Positions 28,358 through 33,435 of a stretch of 33,435 nt of DNA are shown here, in pieces. The DNA comes from Zygnema cylindricum (lineage: Eukaryota > Streptophyta > Zygnematophyceae > Zygnematales > Zygnemataceae), in assembly GCA_037447655.1 (NCBI GenBank), contig JBBHKE010000775.1, positions 64,001-97,435 of the forward strand, written 5' to 3'. The notes beneath the pieces were generated by a model. That model worked only from the letters and a program-made list of their open reading frames with translations, did no database searches and had not been told where the DNA came from. A program made the position numbers and the translations under genes. Within the stretch, counting starts at the first letter, position 1. Each line of letters opens with the position of its first letter.

Positions 28358-29018
28358 ACAAAAAGTGAGGTGTATTACAGCATTTTGTTCTTGACCGTAC
28401 CATGCAGTATTATCTTTTCGTGAGTTTTTTGAAAACACCATTCCAGAAAATAAGTGTGGCCTTCCATCATAGAAAAGGTGGGGTTCTTAATTGAGTGCCA
28501 TAACGTTTCGTACAGGTCCTTACTATTTGTTTTTCTAAGGAAAACACCTTTACGGGGAAAATCTCCAAGGTTTTTAGGCGTAAAAGCTGACCGTCGAGTG
28601 CCATTACACTTTTTATCCGAAAACGCCACGTCGCCAACCCTACAGTCTGTGGCGACCGTGCACAGGGAAGACACTTTGCATAGACTGAACGTTTTAAATT
28701 GGGCCGCGTGGAAAAGTAAAAAAAAATCTTCGATGAGTGTTCGGTTATGTGCGTACACGTTGCATGGGCCATGTGCTTTCCGCCAAGGTGGATGCGAATC
28801 CGCCGAAATTATCCCGTCACGCTCCCACCATCAAAGTTTGCCGCCGCCTTTTTGTCTTGCGTTTTGAAATTTATGATAGTACATTATAATGCTCTCTATG
28901 CAAGTCATTAATTACGTCCGGTAGTACAGATATTACCTCCGGTGGTACAGATATTGCGTTCAGACTCTGCATTGCGTTCAGATTCTTTTGAGATTTTTAG
29001 CATCGAATATTAACCTAC
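28358..29018. other. 5' interior of the TIR region, no gene recognised
   Basis: Several overlapping open frames on both strands (up to 137 codons) around 28375-28867; none resembles a known family and none is favoured by codon pattern. May be the body of the TIR element or the 5' untranslated part of the retrotransposon. Confidence 0.4.
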
Positions 29019-31480
29019 GTGCTCCTCGGTCTGCACCGACTGTCGAGATTCTTCGGGCTCTTCATCGACCACTTCCTACCCCTCAGTCCCCCTCTATCCA
29101 CACCTTCGAACGGAAAGAGTGATATCTCTTGGATCGAGACTCTTTCATCAAAGTCTTTACGACTTCTCCACATCTTTCAGCACGGGGTCCTTCGGGCACT
29201 GTGTATGGGTTATTTCGCGACGTTTTACCTCCGGATTCTGGTGCTCGGGGTTTTTATATGTTTTTTCGGGTTTGTTCCCTTATCCGAGGTTTTGATATGC
29301 TTTTTCGAGTTTGTTCCCTTATTGCGGCTGGCAATGTCCCTTCCCGTATTTGTGACCTCCTCACGGCCTCCCGCCTCGTAGCTGTCACCAAACCTAATGG
29401 GGGAATCCGCCCTATTGTAGTGGGCGAGGTATTGTACCGGTTGGTGGCTCGCACCATCTGCATCCAGCTCCAGCCCGCTTTCCATGATTATTTCTCTCCT
29501 CATCAATTCGGAGTGGCAACCCGAGGGGATTGTGAGGCCGTGGTCCACGGGATCCGGCCTTTGTTAGATGCCCATCCGGATTCGTTAGTCCTCCAGGTGG
29601 ATGTTTCTAATGCTTTCAATACAGTGGATCGGTTTGCCATTTTTTTGGAGTTTCTGGCTGCACCTTCCCTGATTGTCTAGATATTTCTTTTTGTGAGAGC
29701 CTTTTATTCTCTGAGCAGCAGCCTCTCTTTCTCCACGACTAGCACTCGTCAAGGTGATCCTCTTAGGGGCCGTTTGTTTGCCCTAGCCCATTACCGCGCC
29801 CTCCGAGCTTCCGCGGCTGCTTACCCTTCTTGCCTCTTCCCTTCAGTTGCGGACGACACACACATTATTGGTCCTTCAGACGAAGTTATATCGGCCTAAA
29901 AATTTTTCAAGGCTCGTTTGGATAAACTCAATCTTTTGGTCCAACCCTCTAAGTGTGTTGTTTGGTCCCCTCGTTTTATTCCTCCTCCTTTCACTCCCTT
30001 GTTGGTTTTCAAACTCCTCCTCCATCCGAAGGCATTTATGTGTTGGGTTGCCCGCTCGGTTCTGATCCATATGTCATAAAATTCCTTGATTCCGCTCTTC
30101 AAACATATTTGTCCCACGTGGACGACTTTCCTCACCTTTCTGATCCCTAGGTGGCTTTTGCTCTTCTGACACAGTGTTTCCTCCATCGTCCCTCCTACCA
30201 TACTCGCACTTTCCCTCCCACCCAATCTTTTTTGTTCTCGCTTTTTGCATTTGATGATCGTCTCATAGATGTCCTTCACACTTTGTTGGGTCGAGGGGCT
30301 TTTGATCGCGAGTCTAGGCCTGCAGCCCGCATCCAGGCCTTTCTTCCTGTATCTACTGGCGGTTTGGGTTTACTCTCGACGGCGCGTGTTGCTCTTGCCG
30401 CCTATTTGGGAAGTTGGTGCCTTGTTGCTTCTACTATTGTCTCTCGTTTTTTCGCCGTGGACACTCATATTCTTGCGGCCTTTATTCCTCGTGTTTCGGA
30501 TGGTGGGCTCGCCTTCCGGTCCTTTTTGGATGCATCACGTTCTCTTAATCCGGTTGTTATCGAGGACATGCCGATTTTTTTCCACTCTTGTTACGACATC
30601 AGTTGCGCTTGTTCCGGAATCCATTTTTGATCGGGTTGTCGGCGCTATCAAATCCGAGCTTCTCGAGGCGCTTCCTTCCGATTCTTCGCGTGCACGCTTT
30701 CTATCTTGTGGCGAACCTGACTTTGGAGTTGGCTATTGGTTGTCCCTATCTTTTCCACCCTTTGTTTCACCCCGGCTCGATTCACCACGGTCCTAGGGTT
30801 CGGACTTGGCCTCCCTCACCCACCTTTGCTTGGCCCTCTTGTTTGCTCATGTGGCCACGTTCTCGAGCCCGACGAGGTCCATTTGCTTCGTTGCTCCCAA
30901 GGGGGCGAGTTGATTCAAGCACACGACACGATTCGAGACACCATCGCTAATATCGTTTCCGAGGGGGGATCTTCTGTTCGTCGGGAGGTCTCTCACATTA
31001 TTACTTCGCGTCGGATTGACCTTGTATTATTTCATGGTGCGCGTCATACATTTGGTGACGTTGTTTTGGCGAATCCTAACTCAAATACAGTCGTCAACCA
31101 AGCGGCTCTGCATGTGGGAGTGGCCGCCCGTGACGCGGCTAAGAGGATGGAGCGTGATTATGCCCGCAGCGACGCTATGGATGGCTTCATTCCGATGGCG
31201 GTCGAGATATTTGGTTGTTTGGGTGTGGCTTTGGACGAGTTCTTCCGTGCTTGTGGTCGACTCTCATTCGAATGGCGGGGACCTCGAGCCCTTCAGTTTT
31301 ACTTCTTTTTATCGGCAGCGTTTTTCCGTGGCCCTACAACGAGTGCAGGCTTCTATCTTACTTCGATCGTCTATTGCAGTTATGGATGGAGGGCGTGTTC
31401 CGAAACTCCCTCCTCGTGCTCCTCCGAGATTCGGAGACTTACGTGGTTGTTGTTGTAGATTTTTAGTTATGTTGGGGTTT
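29019..31480 (+). pseudogene. Non-LTR retrotransposon: reverse transcriptase plus restriction-like endonuclease
   Basis: RT motifs in order: PNGGIRPIVVGEVLYRL, LQVDVSNAFN (catalytic Asp), STRQGDPLRGRLFALAH, and VADDTHI (catalytic Asp pair). The C-terminal part has a Cys/His cluster, CSCGH then H-x3-C (about 30844-30896), then RRIDL, FGDVV and KRMERDY, which fit the R-x-x-D...D...K-x-x-x-Y pattern of the restriction-like endonuclease in R2-type elements. No N-terminal APE endonuclease was seen. Broken by TAG 29678, TAA 29897, TAG 30148, and frameshifts near 30010, 30600, 30775 and 31280. The N-terminal DNA-binding region is missing or unrecognisable, as in 5'-truncated LINE copies. Confidence 0.8.
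29249..29326 (+). repeat. 39-bp in-frame tandem duplication in the RT pseudogene
   Basis: Copies 29249-29287 and 29288-29326 code GFYMFFRVCSLIR and GFDMLFRVCSLIA. Probably a replication slip; it keeps the frame. Confidence 0.8.
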
Positions 31481-32395
31481 TTTTTTTTATACATGTTGGA
31501 TTTTTCCTTTGATGTTTTGTTTGGCGGGTTTTGTTTTTTTGGGTGTTTTCGATTTCCCTGCTATCTTTTTGTATTTTCATTGTTTATGTATTGATTTTCC
31601 TTTTTGTTTATTCCCCCGTCATGTGTTTTTTCAGTTTTAGCAATGCTACTTGCTTTTGTTCCCATGGACTCAGATGGTTTACCATCGCGCTTTTTAATAA
31701 AGTCGCCCCCCTTTATATACGTGTTACCAACCAGAATGAGCCACGCAAATAAAAAACGGTTTACTTTCGCGACCTTCAGTAAGCCAAATGGAAGTCCGCC
31801 CTAAGATTACGATTCTCGGATCCGGGAGAAAACATCGACTGTCCGATTATATTTTGATCTTCATCCGCGAAGCAATTGCTCCATCCGCCTCTGTAATCGT
31901 GAACCCACCTCACGGAGGTGAGTACACCATCACAAAACCTGTCAAATCGCTACATGTGGACGATAGACACATGCGACTATAAAAAAATAAAATTTTCACA
32001 CGTCCCTAAAGTCACGTGCCTTCGGACAAGGTGACCGTAAAATCGTTGCCGAAAAGAAATATGCCTTCTTGTCACAAATAGTATGATTTTTGCCTTCCTT
32101 CCAAAAGAAGAATGGTTTTTGCCTTCCAACTTCATGGTTACGAGCGCAATTTCTTGTCGTTTGTTTTGAAATTCAAATTCAAATTGCATAAGTACACGTC
32201 CATGATACACAAGTACAAATTTTGAAACAAAATTGGTCGGTTTCGAATTTTTTGACGATATCAAAGATTGGATCCTGAACTTACGTGGAGCCACTCAAAT
32301 TGAGCCACGTATATAAAAATTTATTAACACACGTTACGCGATGTAACCGAGGCCTCTGTATTACTGAAATATTGATGTCCGTACTATTAGACCTC
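31481..32395. other. 3' part of the TIR region, no gene recognised
   Basis: T/G-rich to about 31620, as in a LINE 3' untranslated region, with aataaa near 31696. A string gagccacg-x-a-x-ataaaaa occurs at about 31738 and again near 32302; these could be remains of a target duplication or poly-A tail. No coding region seen. Confidence 0.4.
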
Positions 32396-32421
32396 CTGAT
32401 GTAACCACACCCTTACTCGTT

Positions 32422-33435
32422 AGTTTTATACCTTTCGTTAAAATTCGCCTAGTACTTTTTATACGGAAAACTGAACGGGAAACTGTACGGGGTTTTTCAA
32501 AAAGAGACGTATTGAAAATTCAAATTTCGAAAAATTTACGGAAACGTATGGATACATAATCGGGTACGCATTTTAACGATTTTCTATAATCGATAAATGC
32601 GAAACGAACGTATCATTCTTTCGCGCGAATGCTTGTACAACTGTGCTTACATAGATGTCATATGCGATAAACACTCGAGTAATTAACAACCATTTGCGAT
32701 CAAACGATTTGAAGTTAATAAAATGCGACTTATTTTGCAGCCGAATTTTGGTACATTTAAGTACATTGTCGTATACTCGCATTTTAGGATATTTTAGAGG
32801 GATTTAGGTTTTAGGTACATCTCCATACATTTCGTATATTTTAACACAGTTGCCTTACATTTTTAGTACACTTAGGTACAGTGAGTATATATTTTCGCAT
32901 ATTTTAGGGTTATTTTACCTACTAGAAAATCAATGTCCATTACACGGGCATGGACTTTGTTACAGCCCGTAAACTTTCGTGACTTTGGAAAACTAACGTG
33001 CATTTTATCTAAACTGTAGCTCTACATTCTACATTTCTGTACAAATCAACTTACCTACATGAAATTGTATTTGAACACGTAGGTTGGGGCATTAGTTGAG
33101 CCCGAAGGCACGACCGTTCTTTTTCCCTGAAAATTGAGAAGGTCCAACGTTCTGTGTGTTTGTTGACACTCGAGTTAGTGTTCAGCTCGAGTAGACGTAC
33201 TACTGTTTTGGATATTCATTCTTAACGTTTAGTTTCCTAGTTCCTAAATATTATATTGTGTACACAATGAAAGTAAAATTTCAGATTTAAAACATTCAAA
33301 AATGTAAACCCAAAGGAAAACCTCTAATATGAAACAAAGGAGAAAACAGAAGAAAGGAAGAAAGAACAAGAAAACAAGAAATGAAAGTAACACATGTGTT
33401 ATATTATAAATCCTTGATCCTTTGATTTGCAATTC
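32422..33435. other. AT-rich intergenic end of window
   Basis: No gene or clear transposon. Imperfect local repetition of cgcatattttagg-type and ttaggtaca-type motifs between 32755 and 32925. Confidence 0.5.

Larger units (their letters stand above)
28340..32413. mobile_element. TIR-bounded 4.1-kb region enclosing a non-LTR retrotransposon
   Basis: agggtgtggttacatcag (28340-28357) is the perfect inverted complement of 32396-32413. Flanking octamers tacttatt (28332-28339) and tactcgtt (32414-32421) match at 6 of 8, suggesting an old 8-bp duplication. No transposase was recognised. The enclosed reverse transcriptase probably marks an insertion into a smaller TIR element rather than cargo, but both are possible. 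Confidence 0.6.

Noticed and set aside
28375-28867. Overlapping frames of 101-137 codons on both strands
   Set aside because: They compete with each other, show no motifs and lie in transposon-derived DNA.

Overview
The window is nuclear DNA of a eukaryote: it is AT-rich, gene-poor, intron-containing and full of transposon remains. A plant-type Ty1/copia retrotransposon (initiator-Met-like primer site) and a legume-type lectin exon point to the green lineage, most likely a streptophyte or other green alga or an early-diverging plant. This is inferred from family resemblance only. No prokaryotic feature, rRNA or tRNA gene was recognised.

Layout. 1-1318: two nested non-autonomous hAT-like elements. 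1319-3592: no recognisable gene. 3593-13767: exons on the + strand that look like one modular secreted protein or two adjacent genes: signal peptide and PAN/apple domain (3593-4028), a second PAN/apple domain (4401-4664), a full L-type lectin domain (7372-8100), a proline-rich tail (from 8284), then papain-like (C1) exons (9467-9643, 10386-10595, a linker exon 12368-12496, and a C-lobe region 13241-13767). Nearly every predicted exon boundary is phase 1, the usual sign of exon shuffling. 13768-15394: low-complexity DNA. 15395-21350: a decayed + strand copia element (complete 5' LTR, gag, pol, truncated 3' LTR). 21368-24587: a second, truncated copy of the same family in opposite orientation, joined head to head with the first. 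24588-26590: an inverted copy of 10940-12884, including the 129-bp linker exon. 27222-28006: a clean hAT-like MITE with 8-bp target duplications. 28340-32413: a region bounded by 18-bp terminal inverted repeats that contains a decayed non-LTR retrotransposon with a reverse transcriptase and a C-terminal restriction-like endonuclease. 32414-33435: AT-rich DNA with no gene seen.

Three things deserve most attention. First, the PAN-PAN-lectin-(Pro)-papain exon series. Second, the in-frame stops of the copia and non-LTR reading frames are all TAA or TAG, never TGA; several sit where Gln is plausible, one is shared by both copia copies, and one is CAG in one copy and TAG in the other. This may hint at TAA/TAG reassigned to Gln, but the recognisable host exons use only CAA/CAG, so ordinary decay remains a serious alternative. 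Third, the large inverted duplication whose left arm preserves the empty insertion site of the minus-strand copia element. Exon boundaries and identities were judged by eye.
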